Shown piece after piece: positions 18,827 to 26,807 of a stretch of 64,000 nt of DNA (position 1 is its first letter; each line of letters starts with the position of its first letter). Source of the stretch: JAGVSZ01 sp019137045 (GTDB lineage Bacteria; Pseudomonadota; Gammaproteobacteria; Burkholderiales; SG8-39); contig JAXMFT010000010.1 of NCBI GenBank assembly GCA_046347635.1, forward strand, positions 124,001-188,000, read 5' to 3'. The notes beneath the pieces are model-generated. The model made no database searches. It saw only the letters and a list, made by a program, of their open reading frames with translations, and was not told the origin of the DNA. A program made the position numbers and the translations under genes.

Positions 18827-19148
18827 GGTCAGTCTCCCGCGCGCACGGCGGGCGCTGCGGACGCCCCACGCGCAGGCCGTACACCCGCGGTGGGGTGGAT
18901 CGGATCCTTCGGTCCGGACATCGTTCGCTCCCGCGCCAACGGCGATTTTCGCGCATGTTCGCCGCTCCGGAAGGGCAGAACCTTGTCCGAGATCAGAAGC
19001 GGCGCAAGTCGCGCCGGGATGGGGCGATCCGATCTCGCCCGTCTCGCGCCTCGCGCCGGCGGAGCGCGGGAACGGCGATGCTAGAATCGATCGCGTCTTG
19101 CGGCTGGCCCGCCGAGGATGACCCAATGACCACCCGGTTCCGCGCCCC
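18827..19148. other. 322-bp intergenic region between apbE and menA
   Basis: Divergent promoter region. CTAGAATCG at 19081-19089 contains a TAGAAT -10-like element facing menA, with no clear -35. A nine-codon frame (ATG 19126, stop 19150-19152) overlaps the menA GTG as GTGA and may only couple translation. No other gene or repeat is seen. Confidence 0.5.
19082..19087 (+). promoter_or_regulatory. candidate -10 element of the menA-ubiE unit
   Basis: TAGAAT, 62 bp before the menA GTG. The same CTAGAATCG string occurs upstream of mobB (31377-31385), suggesting a recurring promoter element in this genome. No -35 match at standard spacing. Confidence 0.4.
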
Positions 19149-20078
19149 GTGATCGATCCGACGCCGGCCTCCGCGAACGTCGCGGCGGACCCGCCGACGC
19201 CGTTGCGCGCATGGTGGCTGGCGGCGCGCCCCGCGACGCTCTCGATCGCGATCGTTCCGGTCGTGGTCGGCGCCGCGCTCGCCTGGCGCGAGGCCGGCGG
19301 CATCGACTGGGGGGTCGCGCTCGTCGCGCTCGTCGCGGCGATGCTGATCCAGATCGGCACCAATCTCTTCAACGACGTCGGGGACTACGAGCGCGGGACG
19401 GATCGGCCCGACCGCCTGGGCCCGCCGCGTGCCACCGCGATGGGCTGGCTCGCGGCCGCCGAGGTGCGGCGGGCGGCGGCGACCAGCTTCGGTCTCGCGC
19501 TGGTCCTCGGGGCGTATCTCGTCTCGGTCGGCGGCTGGCCGATCTTCGCGATCGGGCTTGCCTCGGTCGCCGCCGGCGTCGCGTACACCGGCGGCCCGCG
19601 TCCGATCGCGTACACCGCGTCGGGCGAGTTCTTCGTGTTCGTGTTCTTCGGGCTCGTCGCAACCGCCGGTACGCACTTCCTGCTCACCGGGCGGCTCGCG
19701 GCGGCGGCGCTGGTGGCCGGCACGATCCTCGGCGCGCTCGCCGCGGCCGTGCTGGTGGTCAACAACTACCGCGATCTCGACGGCGATGCGCAGGCCGGCA
19801 AGATCACGCTCGCGGTGCGCGTCGGCCGCGCGGCGACGCGGCTGGAATTCGCGGCGCTCGTCGGCGCGGCCTTCGCGCTCCTGCCGCTGCTGGGCGTGGT
19901 CACGCGCGCCGGCGCGTGGCTCGCCCTCCCGCTCGCGGCGGCGCCGTTCGCGGTCGCGCTGGTGCTCGGGTTCTGGCGCGCCCCGGTCACGACGGCTCTC
20001 AACCTCTTCCTGAAGCGCACCGCGCAGCTGCAGCTCGCGTTCGGCCTGCTGCTCGCCGTCGCGCTGGTCGCGCGCTAG
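19149..20078 (+). CDS. menA: 1,4-dihydroxy-2-naphthoate polyprenyltransferase (MenA-like UbiA family)
   Basis: Integral membrane prenyltransferase of 309 residues with about eight to nine hydrophobic segments. Both Asp-rich motifs are seen: NLFNDVGDYERGTD (~76-89) and NNYRDLDGD (~200-208), the second matching MenA more closely than UbiA or ctaB. It would prenylate dihydroxynaphthoate in menaquinone synthesis. GTG 19149 overlaps a nine-codon leader frame. The next gene, ubiE, encodes the methyltransferase that finishes menaquinone or ubiquinone. No other men or mqn genes are in the window. Confidence 0.82.
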   Translation: MIDPTPASANVAADPPTPLRAWWLAARPATLSIAIVPVVVGAALAWREAGGIDWGVALVALVAAMLIQIGTNLFNDVGDYERGTDRPDRLGPPRATAMGWLAAAEVRRAAATSFGLALVLGAYLVSVGGWPIFAIGLASVAAGVAYTGGPRPIAYTASGEFFVFVFFGLVATAGTHFLLTGRLAAAALVAGTILGALAAAVLVVNNYRDLDGDAQAGKITLAVRVGRAATRLEFAALVGAAFALLPLLGVVTRAGAWLALPLAAAPFAVALVLGFWRAPVTTALNLFLKRTAQLQLAFGLLLAVALVAR

Positions 20079-20097
20079 CGCCGCGCGCGGTCGTGCG

Positions 20098-20823
20098 ATG
20101 AGCGACCTCTCGCGCAGCTTCGGCTACCAGGCGGTCGATCCCGCGGAGCGCGAGCGGCGCATCCGCAGGGTGTTCGACACCGTCGCGCCGCGCTACGACC
20201 TCATGAACGATCTCATGAGCATGGGGACGCACCGGCTGTGGAAGCGCACGTTCGCCCGCATGGCCGCCGCGCGCGCCGGCCAGGTGATCGTCGACCTCGC
20301 CGGCGGCACCGGCGACATCGCGGCGCTCATGGCCGGCCCGGACCGGCTGGTGGCGGTATGCGATCCGAGCGTGGCGATGATGGCGGCGGGGCGGCGGCGG
20401 GGGCGCGGCGCGCTCGCCTGGCTCGCGGGCGCCGGCGAGCGGCTGCCGTTCGCGGACGCCTCCGTCGACACGCTGACGATCTCGTTCGGCATCCGCAACG
20501 TCACCGACATACCGGCGGCGCTCGTCGAGATCCGGCGCGTGCTCAAGCCCGGCGGGCGGTTCCTGTGCCTGGAATTCTCGCGCGCCTGGGCGCCGATCCG
20601 GCCCTTCTACAACGCGTTCTCGTTCACCGTCATCCCGCGCCTCGGCGCGTGGGTCGCGCGCGCGCCCGAGGCGTACAACTACCTGATCGAGTCGATCCGC
20701 CGCTTTCCCGACCAGGAGGAGATGAAGGCGATCATGGAGCGCGCCGGCTTCGCCGACGTGCGCTACCGCAACCTCACCTTCGGCATCGCCTGCATCCACG
20801 TCGGCGCGAAGGCGCGGGCCTAG
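20098..20823 (+). CDS. ubiE: ubiquinone/menaquinone biosynthesis C-methyltransferase UbiE/MenG
   Basis: SAM-dependent methyltransferase of 241 residues. It has the family signature FDTVAPRYDLMNDLMSMGTH (~26-45), motif I VDLAGGTGDIAALM, ISFGIRNVTDIPAAL and LEFSRAWAPI. It methylates demethylmenaquinone and/or the ubiquinone precursor. 19 bp downstream of menA and surely co-transcribed. The stop overlaps that of the convergent DUF1330 gene in a shared CTAG. Confidence 0.93.
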   Translation: MSDLSRSFGYQAVDPAERERRIRRVFDTVAPRYDLMNDLMSMGTHRLWKRTFARMAAARAGQVIVDLAGGTGDIAALMAGPDRLVAVCDPSVAMMAAGRRRGRGALAWLAGAGERLPFADASVDTLTISFGIRNVTDIPAALVEIRRVLKPGGRFLCLEFSRAWAPIRPFYNAFSFTVIPRLGAWVARAPEAYNYLIESIRRFPDQEEMKAIMERAGFADVRYRNLTFGIACIHVGAKARA

Positions 20824-21107
20824 ACGCCGTCGACGATGATCAGGTTGAGGTCGGCCACCGCCAGCCGCTTCTGGCGCGCCGCCTGATACTCGGACGAGTG
20901 GAAGAACTCCCGCGCGCGGTCGAGGCTCGGGAACTCCACGACCACGACGCGCGGCCCGGGAAAGCTGCCTTCGAGCACTTCGCTCGCGCCGCCGCGGGCG
21001 AGGAAGCGCCCGCCGTACTGGGCGATCGCGGCCGCGGCGAGCGTGCGGTACTCCTGGTACGCCTCCGGGTTCTTCACCGTTCCGGTCGCGACGAGATACG
21101 CGGGCAT
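20820..21107 (-). CDS. DUF1330 family small protein
   Basis: A 95-residue alpha/beta-barrel-like protein of the DUF1330 family: MPAYLVATGTVKNPEAYQEY at the start, GGRFLARGG in the middle and VVVVEFPSLDRAREFFHSSEY toward the end. ATG 21107 matches the family N-terminus. It is soluble and related in fold to NIPSNAP/dimeric barrel proteins; function unknown. Convergent with ubiE with a 4-bp overlap. Confidence 0.85.
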   Translation of the reverse strand: MPAYLVATGTVKNPEAYQEYRTLAAAAIAQYGGRFLARGGASEVLEGSFPGPRVVVVEFPSLDRAREFFHSSEYQAARQKRLAVADLNLIIVDGV

Positions 21108-21121
21108 GGGGCGGGCTCCTC

Positions 21122-21214
21122 TCAGATGATCGTGCGGACGAGATGATGCACGAGTCCGGCCGCGCCGCACGCGGCGAAGAGCGAGACGGTGCCAGCGTTG
21201 AAGCGCCGCACCAG
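21122..21214 (-). pseudogene. possible remnant of a membrane transporter C-terminus
   Basis: Between the DUF1330 gene and the first regulator, the minus strand codes for about 30 residues (RRFNAGTVSLFAACGAAG then LVHHLVRTII) that look like the last helix of a membrane protein; chromate-transporter-like ends are comparable. Upstream the frame meets a stop. It could also be chance coding in GC-rich DNA. Confidence 0.25.
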
Positions 21215-21279
21215 CTACGGGTAGCCGATCCGGTCGATCTTCGGAGGTCTGCGCGTGAACCCGCGCATGGAACGCGCGC

Positions 21280-22467
21280 TCAGGGACTGGAGCCTGCGAC
21301 CTCGCGCTGCGGCTCGCGCAAGTGGCGCCACGGGAGCGCCGCGGGAATCGCGAGCACCTCGCCCGCGAGGTCGGCGCCGTAGCCCGGCAGGGAGGCGACC
21401 AGACGCCTGAACTCGTCGCTGCGCAGAAACCCGAGCATCTCGCGCACAGTGGCGTGCTCCAGCATCTCCGTCCTGAGGATCAGAAAATAGCGCTCGGTGG
21501 CGACGGGCACGAAGTCGAGGCCGAACTGGTCGGCCGCCGCCTGGACGCCGAAGCCCACGTCGGCGAGCCGTCCCGCGACGAGCGCGGCGACCGCCGCGTG
21601 GGTGTACTCCTCGGTCTCGAACCCGGCGATGGCCGCGCCGCTCAGCCCGGCGTGCGCGAGGAGCTGCTCGAGCAGGGTGCGCGTGCCCGAGCCGCGCTGG
21701 CGATTGATGAGGCGCACGCCCGGCCGCGCCAGGTCGGCCACCGTGCGGATCGCCTTGGGGTTGCCCGGCGGGACGACGAACCCTTGCGTCCGGGTCGCGA
21801 ACCGGATCAGCCGCTGGCTGCGCGGCTTCATCCACTTCGCGTAGCGGCCGAGGATCTCGGCCTGCAGCGGCCCGTCGGCGATGTGGAAGCCGGCCACGTC
21901 GCACGCGCCGTGGCACAGCGCCGCGAGCGCGTCGATGCTGCCGCGATACTGGAGGTCGATCCGGGTCGCGCCGTCCTGGTTCAGGCGCTCGCGCAGCTGC
22001 GCCACCGCGAAGTCGTGGCTCGCATGCAGCCGGAGCGGCGGCGCGGCGCCGGTGATCCCGTCGTTGAGCGCGCGCGCGAGCTCGGAGGAGAGGCTCTCGA
22101 GCTGCGGGGTGAGCCGTGCGTCGACCCGCTGCGCGGCCCAGAGGAGCTTCTCCCCGAGCGGGGTCAGCCGCGTGCCGCGCCCGCGGGTCATGAGGACGAG
22201 CGGGCTGCGGAAGAACGCGCCCCACCGCTCGATGACGTTCCACGCGTGGCGGTAGGAGATGCCGGCGCGCCGCGCCGCCTGGGTCAGGCGGCCGGTCTCC
22301 CCGATCGCCTGCAGGAGCGCCACCAGCACGAAGTCGAACTGCCGCGCGCTTCCCCGGTACCGGATCGTCCAGACCGGCGCAATCGCGATCTCGATCGCGC
22401 CAGGCCGCCCTTCGTGGCTCGCGTGTCTCGGCATCGGTTGGACCCGGGCGTCGCGGGACGGCGTCAC
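21280..22467 (-). CDS. HTH regulator fused to PBP-like domain (tandem copy 2)
   Basis: One-component regulator with a ModE/LysR-like winged HTH near residues 50-110 (GRLTQAARRAGISYRHAWNV; RGRGTRLTPLGEKLL) followed by a periplasmic-binding-protein-like sensor domain (INRQRGSGTRTLLEQLL; GFETEEYTHAAVAALVAG; ERYFLILR). This PBP-like domain type occurs in molybdate/tungstate-linked regulators. The GTG at 22465-22467 overlaps the upstream stop as GTGA and gives 395 residues; ATG 22434 gives 384. Paralogue of the next gene. Divergent from the tup genes, so it probably senses tungstate or molybdate (inference). Confidence 0.85.
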   Translation of the reverse strand: MTPSRDARVQPMPRHASHEGRPGAIEIAIAPVWTIRYRGSARQFDFVLVALLQAIGETGRLTQAARRAGISYRHAWNVIERWGAFFRSPLVLMTRGRGTRLTPLGEKLLWAAQRVDARLTPQLESLSSELARALNDGITGAAPPLRLHASHDFAVAQLRERLNQDGATRIDLQYRGSIDALAALCHGACDVAGFHIADGPLQAEILGRYAKWMKPRSQRLIRFATRTQGFVVPPGNPKAIRTVADLARPGVRLINRQRGSGTRTLLEQLLAHAGLSGAAIAGFETEEYTHAAVAALVAGRLADVGFGVQAAADQFGLDFVPVATERYFLILRTEMLEHATVREMLGFLRSDEFRRLVASLPGYGADLAGEVLAIPAALPWRHLREPQREVAGSSP

Positions 22468-23531
22468 GCGAACGCCGCGCCGACCGGCATGACCGCGCCG
22501 GCGCCGCGAATCGAGTAGCCCGCGAGCCCCTGCGCGGCGCGGCGGAGGGGCTCGCCGGCGATCCCCCGGCGCAGCGCCTGCATCCGCTCGCCGTCGAGCC
22601 GCCGGGCGCGCAGGGCGAGCCAGTAGCGCTCGCGCCGGACGGGAATGAAGTCGAGCCCGAAGCGGCTCGCCGCGGCCCGCAAGCCGAAGGCCGCGTCCGC
22701 GCGGCCCGCGGCGACCGTGGCCGCGACCGCGAGATGCGTGTACTCCTCGGTCTCGTAGCCGCGGATCGCCCCTGCGTCGATGCCGTCCTCCGCGAGCAGC
22801 TGATCGATGAGCACGCGCGTTCCGGACCCGCGCTGACGATTGACGAACGTCGCCGCCCTGGCGGCCACGTCGCCGAGCGAGCGCAGGCGCTTGGGGTTGC
22901 CGCGCTTCACCATCAGGCCCTGTTCGCGCTCGGCGAACCGGATCAGGACGTCGCGGCGCCCGTCGAGCAGCTGCCGCAGCGGGGCAGCCGCGTCGTCGGG
23001 CGCCGGGCTCGAGCAGTGGAATCCCGCCAGATCGGCCTCGCCGCGCGCCAGCGCGCCGAGGCTCTCGCGGCTGCCGCGGAACGAGACGTCTCCGACCAGT
23101 CCCGCGAGCCGCGCCCACTGGTCGCAGAGCGCGGCGAGCAGGAGGTCGTGGCTCGCGGCGACGACCAGGCCCCGGCCGGCAGCAGCCGGCGCGCGCCGCG
23201 GCCCGAGCTCGAGCTCGAGCGCCGATTCGCGCAGCTGGCGCGCCACCCGGGCGTCGGCGGCCAGCAGCTGCTCGCCGGCCGCGGTCAGGCGGGCGCCCCG
23301 GCCGCGCTGCAGCTCTACCAAGGGCACGCCCAGCGCGCGGTCCGTGTCGCTGAGCAGACCCCACGCGCCGCGGTACGAGAGCCCCAGCTCGCGCGCCGCC
23401 GAGCGCAGCGTCCCGTGGGTGCGGATGGCCGCGAGCAGCGGCGCGAGCCGGCGCTCGAGCGGCGCGGCGGCGCGACCGGCCGGACGCCAGCACACCTCCG
23501 GCTCCAGTCTCAAAGTGGCAAGACCGCGCAT
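22464..23531 (-). CDS. HTH regulator fused to PBP-like domain (tandem copy 1)
   Basis: 355 residues with the same layout as its downstream neighbour: winged HTH (GTLRSAARELGLSYRGAWGL; RGRGARLTAAGEQLL) and a PBP-like sensor domain (VNRQRGSGTRVLIDQLL; GYETEEYTHLAVAATVAAG; RERYWLALRARRL). No signal peptide, so cytoplasmic. First gene of the minus-strand pair; its start overlaps a CGCGCATATT sequence that recurs in the nearby dyad at 23581-23602. Probably controls tup and perhaps itself in response to an oxyanion (inference). Confidence 0.86.
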   Translation of the reverse strand: MRGLATLRLEPEVCWRPAGRAAAPLERRLAPLLAAIRTHGTLRSAARELGLSYRGAWGLLSDTDRALGVPLVELQRGRGARLTAAGEQLLAADARVARQLRESALELELGPRRAPAAAGRGLVVAASHDLLLAALCDQWARLAGLVGDVSFRGSRESLGALARGEADLAGFHCSSPAPDDAAAPLRQLLDGRRDVLIRFAEREQGLMVKRGNPKRLRSLGDVAARAATFVNRQRGSGTRVLIDQLLAEDGIDAGAIRGYETEEYTHLAVAATVAAGRADAAFGLRAAASRFGLDFIPVRRERYWLALRARRLDGERMQALRRGIAGEPLRRAAQGLAGYSIRGAGAVMPVGAAFA

Positions 23532-23549
23532 ATTGGGGTCAAGTCCGCT

Positions 23550-23569
23550 ACCCGGTTAACATCCCGGGT
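23550..23569. promoter_or_regulatory. candidate operator dyad 1 in the regulator/tup gap
   Basis: Inverted repeat ACCCGG-N8-CCGGGT in the divergent region between the tandem regulators and tupB. Its centre is 32 bp (about three helical turns) from dyad 2. Binding protein unknown. Confidence 0.4.
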
Positions 23570-23580
23570 GATGCCAGTTC

Positions 23581-23602
23581 AATATGCATACGCGCGCATA
23601 TT
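23581..23602. promoter_or_regulatory. candidate operator dyad 2 in the regulator/tup gap
   Basis: Inverted repeat AATATGC-N8-GCATATT, A/T-rich within GC-rich DNA. The half CGCGCATATT (23593-23602) recurs at 23525-23534 across the first regulator's start codon. A plausible site for a ModE-like HTH. Confidence 0.5.
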
Positions 23603-23647
23603 ACCGCGGCGGCGTCGCCTGGGCGAGCGCTGTTGCGGCAGGACGCG

Positions 23648-24352
23648 ATGGAAACGATAGCCGCCGCGCTCCGCGACGCGGGCCGCATGATGCTCGCGCT
23701 CGATCCGGCGCTGGTCGAGATCGTCCTGCTCAGCCTGCGCGTGAGCATCACGGCGGTGCTGGTCGCGACCCTGGTCGGCCTGCCGCTCGGCGCGGCGATC
23801 GCCGTGCGGCGGTTCCCGGGCCGCAGGGCCGTGGTCATCGTGCTCAACGCGCTGATGGGGCTGCCCCCGGTCGTGGTCGGGCTGGTCGTCTACCTGCTGC
23901 TCTCGCGTTCGGGGCCGCTCGGGGAGCTGGGGCTGCTCTTCACGCCCGGGGCGATGATCATCGCGCAGGCGATCCTCATCACCCCGATCATCGCGGCGCT
24001 CGCCCGCCAGGCGGTGGAGGACGCGTGGCGCGAGTACCAGGAGCAGCTGCGCTCGCTCGGCGCCCGGCCGGCCCAGTCCGCGCTCACGCTGCTGTGGGAC
24101 ACGAAGTTCTCCCTCGTGACCACGGTGCTGGCCGGGTTCGGGCGGGCCGCGGCCGAGGTCGGGGCGGTGATGATCGTCGGCGGCAACATCGACGGCGTCA
24201 CGCGCGTGATGACCACCGCGATCGCGCTCGAGACGAGCAAGGGCGACCTGCCGCTCGCGCTCGGGCTCGGCGTCGTGCTCGTCACGATCGTGCTCGCGCT
24301 GAACGCCGCCGCCTACCTGGTGAAAGAGACGGCGCAGCGCCGCTATGGATGA
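23648..24352 (+). CDS. tupB: tungstate ABC transporter permease TupB
   Basis: A 234-residue inner-membrane permease with about five to six helices and a binding-protein-dependent EAA-like loop (EYQEQLRSLGARPAQSALTL, ~133-152). The segment GFGRAAAEVGAVMIVGGNI is characteristic of TupB/ModB-type permeases. I use ATG 23648; TTG 23633 in frame adds five residues. ATPase and binding protein follow directly, the tupBCA order. The gene ends overlapping tupC by 8 bp. Confidence 0.9.
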   Translation: METIAAALRDAGRMMLALDPALVEIVLLSLRVSITAVLVATLVGLPLGAAIAVRRFPGRRAVVIVLNALMGLPPVVVGLVVYLLLSRSGPLGELGLLFTPGAMIIAQAILITPIIAALARQAVEDAWREYQEQLRSLGARPAQSALTLLWDTKFSLVTTVLAGFGRAAAEVGAVMIVGGNIDGVTRVMTTAIALETSKGDLPLALGLGVVLVTIVLALNAAAYLVKETAQRRYG

Positions 24353-25085
24353 GGCCGCGATGAGGGCGCCGACCTCGCTGCTGCCGCTGACCCTGGAGCG
24401 CGTGTGCTTCGAGGCGGGCGGCCGGCGCATCATCGACGACGTGTCGCTCACGCTCGAGCGCGGCGCGCGCACCGTGATCCTGGGGCCGAACGGCGCCGGC
24501 AAGAGCGTGCTCCTGCGCCTCTGTCACGGGCTGCTCGCGCCCACCTCCGGCCGCATCGCCTGGAGCGCGCGGGAGCGGACGACCGGCGGGCGCGCGCAGG
24601 CGATGGTGTTCCAGCGGCCGGTGATGCTGCGCCGCTCGGCGCTCGCGAACGTGGCCTACGGCCTGAAGGTGGCCGGCGTCGGGGCGACCGAGCGCGACGC
24701 CCGCGCGCGCGCGGCGCTCGAGCGGGTCGGGCTCACGCACCGCGCCGCCCGCCCGGCGCGCGTCCTGTCGGGCGGCGAGCAGCAGCGCCTCGCGCTCGCG
24801 CGCGCGTGGACGCTCAATCCCGAGGTCCTGTTCCTCGACGAGCCGACCGCGAACCTCGATCCGGGGGCGACGCACGAGATCGAGGCGGCGATCCAGGCGA
24901 TTCACGCCGGCGGCACCAAGATCGTGATGGTCACCCACAACCTCGGCCAGGCGCGCCGGATCGCCGACGAGATCCTGTTCCTGCACAACGGCCGCATCGC
25001 GGAGCGCGCCTCGGCGGTGCGCTTCTTCACTGCGCCCGGCTGCCCCGAAGCTGCCGCGTTTCTCAAAGGAGAGTTGCTATGGTAG
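24345..25085 (+). CDS. tupC: tungstate ABC transporter ATP-binding protein TupC
   Basis: 246-residue ABC ATPase with Walker A GPNGAGKSVL (~47), Q-loop AMVFQRPVML, signature LSGGEQQRLALARA, Walker B LFLDEPTANLDPG and switch His in VMVTHNLGQA. It drives oxyanion import with TupB. No C-terminal TOBE domain, unlike ModC; a separate one-domain molbindin is encoded at 26808. Overlaps tupB and tupA, so the three are translationally coupled. Confidence 0.92.
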   Translation: MDEAAMRAPTSLLPLTLERVCFEAGGRRIIDDVSLTLERGARTVILGPNGAGKSVLLRLCHGLLAPTSGRIAWSARERTTGGRAQAMVFQRPVMLRRSALANVAYGLKVAGVGATERDARARAALERVGLTHRAARPARVLSGGEQQRLALARAWTLNPEVLFLDEPTANLDPGATHEIEAAIQAIHAGGTKIVMVTHNLGQARRIADEILFLHNGRIAERASAVRFFTAPGCPEAAAFLKGELLW

Positions 25086-25903
25086 TCACGCGTCGCGTCA
25101 TCCTCGCCTTCCTTCTCTCGGCCGCGGCCGCCTGGACGTCCGCGCACGCGCAGGAGAAGTTCATCACCGTCGCCTCCACCACCTCGACCGAGCAGTCGGG
25201 GCTGTTCGGGTTCATCCTGCCGATCTTCGAGAAGAGCACGGGCATCAAGGTGCGCGTGGTGGCGCTCGGCACCGGCCAGGCGCTCGACATGGCGCGGCGC
25301 GGCGACGCCGACGTCGTGTTCGTGCACGACCCGGCGGCGGAGCGCAAGTTCGTGGCCGAGGGCCACGGCATCGGGCACCGCAACGTGATGTACAACGACT
25401 TCGTCCTGATCGGGCCGAAGAGCGACCCGGCCAAGGTGGCGGGCGGGAAGGACATCACCGCGGCGCTCAAGAAGATCCAGGCGGCGCAGGCGCCGTTCGT
25501 CTCGCGCGGCGACCGCAGCGGCACGCACGCGGCCGAGCTGCGGCTGTGGAAGGAGGCCGGCATCGACATCGCGAAGCAGAAGGGCGCCTGGTATCGCGAG
25601 ACCGGGTCGGGCATGGGGCCCGCGCTCAACACCGCGTCCTCGATGAACGCCTACCTCCTGTCCGACCGCGGCACGTGGCTCTCGTTCAAGAACCGCGGCG
25701 ACCTGGCGATCCTGGTCGAGGGCGACCAGCGGCTCTTCAACCAGTACGGCGTGATGCTCGTGAACCCCGCGAAGCACCCGCACGTGAAGAAGGACCTGGG
25801 CCAGAAGTTCATGGACTGGGTCGTGTCGCCGGACGGCCAGCGCGCGATCGCGCAGTACACGGTCGGCGGCCAGCAGCTCTTCTTCCCCAACGCCGGCAAG
25901 TAG
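25079..25903 (+). CDS. tupA: tungstate-binding periplasmic protein TupA
   Basis: A 274-residue substrate-binding protein with a Sec signal peptide ending near SAHAQ. It keeps the TupA anion-binding segment VASTTSTEQSGL at ~29-40 (TTTS-type motif) and the FVSRGDRSGTHAAEL motif. TupA proteins bind tungstate far more tightly than molybdate. RBS AAAGGAGAG precedes ATG 25079, which lies 4 bp inside tupC. 17 bp before a second, related binding protein. Confidence 0.92.
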   Translation: MVVTRRVILAFLLSAAAAWTSAHAQEKFITVASTTSTEQSGLFGFILPIFEKSTGIKVRVVALGTGQALDMARRGDADVVFVHDPAAERKFVAEGHGIGHRNVMYNDFVLIGPKSDPAKVAGGKDITAALKKIQAAQAPFVSRGDRSGTHAAELRLWKEAGIDIAKQKGAWYRETGSGMGPALNTASSMNAYLLSDRGTWLSFKNRGDLAILVEGDQRLFNQYGVMLVNPAKHPHVKKDLGQKFMDWVVSPDGQRAIAQYTVGGQQLFFPNAGK

Positions 25904-25920
25904 GTAGGAGTGCGCCCGCC

Positions 25921-26793
25921 ATGCTCGACGCCCGTTTCCTGCGCGCCACGGGCGCGCTCGTGATCGCCCTGTCCATGTCCGCTGCGCTCGCCCAGTCCCC
26001 GGCCGGGCCCAAGCCCGCGGCGAGCTGGGGCAGCGGCCCCAACCGCTTCTCGCTCGCCACCGGCAGCCCCGGCGAGCTCGGCCTCCTCGAGCAGCTCGCC
26101 ACCGCCTTCGCCAAGGCGAACGACGCCACCGTCGTCTGGTACAAGGCCGGCTCCGGGCAGGCGATGAAGCTCCTGCAGGACCGCAAGGTGGACATGGTGC
26201 TCGCGCACGCGCCGCCCGCCGAGCGCAAGGCGGTGGCCGACGGCTGGGCCACCGGGCGCCGGCTGATCGGCTCCAACGAGTTCTGGATCGTGGGGCCGCC
26301 GGAGGACCCGGCGAAGATCGCCGCCGCGGCCGACGCCGCCGACGCCTTGCGCCGCATCCAGTCGAGCGGGGCGAAGTTCGTGTCGCGCGGCGACAACTCG
26401 GGTACCCATCAGAAGGAGATGGAGATCTGGCGCGCGGCGGGGGTCACTCCGGGCGGCCCGGGCTACATCGTCACCAAGGACTTCATGACGGCGAGCATGC
26501 GGCGCGCCAACGACGAGCGCGGCTACTTCCTCACCGACTCGAGCACGTTCATCGCCGAGAAGCGCAGCATGCCGAACCTGAAGCTGCTGTTCCGCGGTGG
26601 CGAGATCCTGGCGAACCCGTACCATACGCTCTACCTCGCCGCACCGACCCCGGGCACCCCGGTCGCGCGCAAGTTCGGCGAGTTCCTGCTCTCGCCCGAG
26701 GCGCAGGCGCTGATGCGCGAGTTCGGCAAGGCGCAGTACGGCGAGGCGATGTACAACGACGCGGCCGTGACCGCGAAGCAGATCAAGGACTGA
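25921..26793 (+). CDS. second TupA-like periplasmic binding protein without TTTS motif
   Basis: 290 residues, Sec signal (ALAQSPAG), and the same fold as TupA: FVSRGDNSGTHQKEMEIW mirrors the TupA motif, and the MVLAHAPPAERKAVADG segment mirrors DVVFVHDPAAERKFVAEG. The TupA anion loop is replaced by SLATGSPGELGLL, so ligand or affinity should differ (molybdate, tungstate or another oxyanion). No second permease of the same type follows; it may share TupBC. A duplicate of tupA next to a duplicate regulator pair is notable. Confidence 0.85.
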   Translation: MLDARFLRATGALVIALSMSAALAQSPAGPKPAASWGSGPNRFSLATGSPGELGLLEQLATAFAKANDATVVWYKAGSGQAMKLLQDRKVDMVLAHAPPAERKAVADGWATGRRLIGSNEFWIVGPPEDPAKIAAAADAADALRRIQSSGAKFVSRGDNSGTHQKEMEIWRAAGVTPGGPGYIVTKDFMTASMRRANDERGYFLTDSSTFIAEKRSMPNLKLLFRGGEILANPYHTLYLAAPTPGTPVARKFGEFLLSPEAQALMREFGKAQYGEAMYNDAAVTAKQIKD

Positions 26794-26807
26794 CACGAGG
26801 AGAACGA

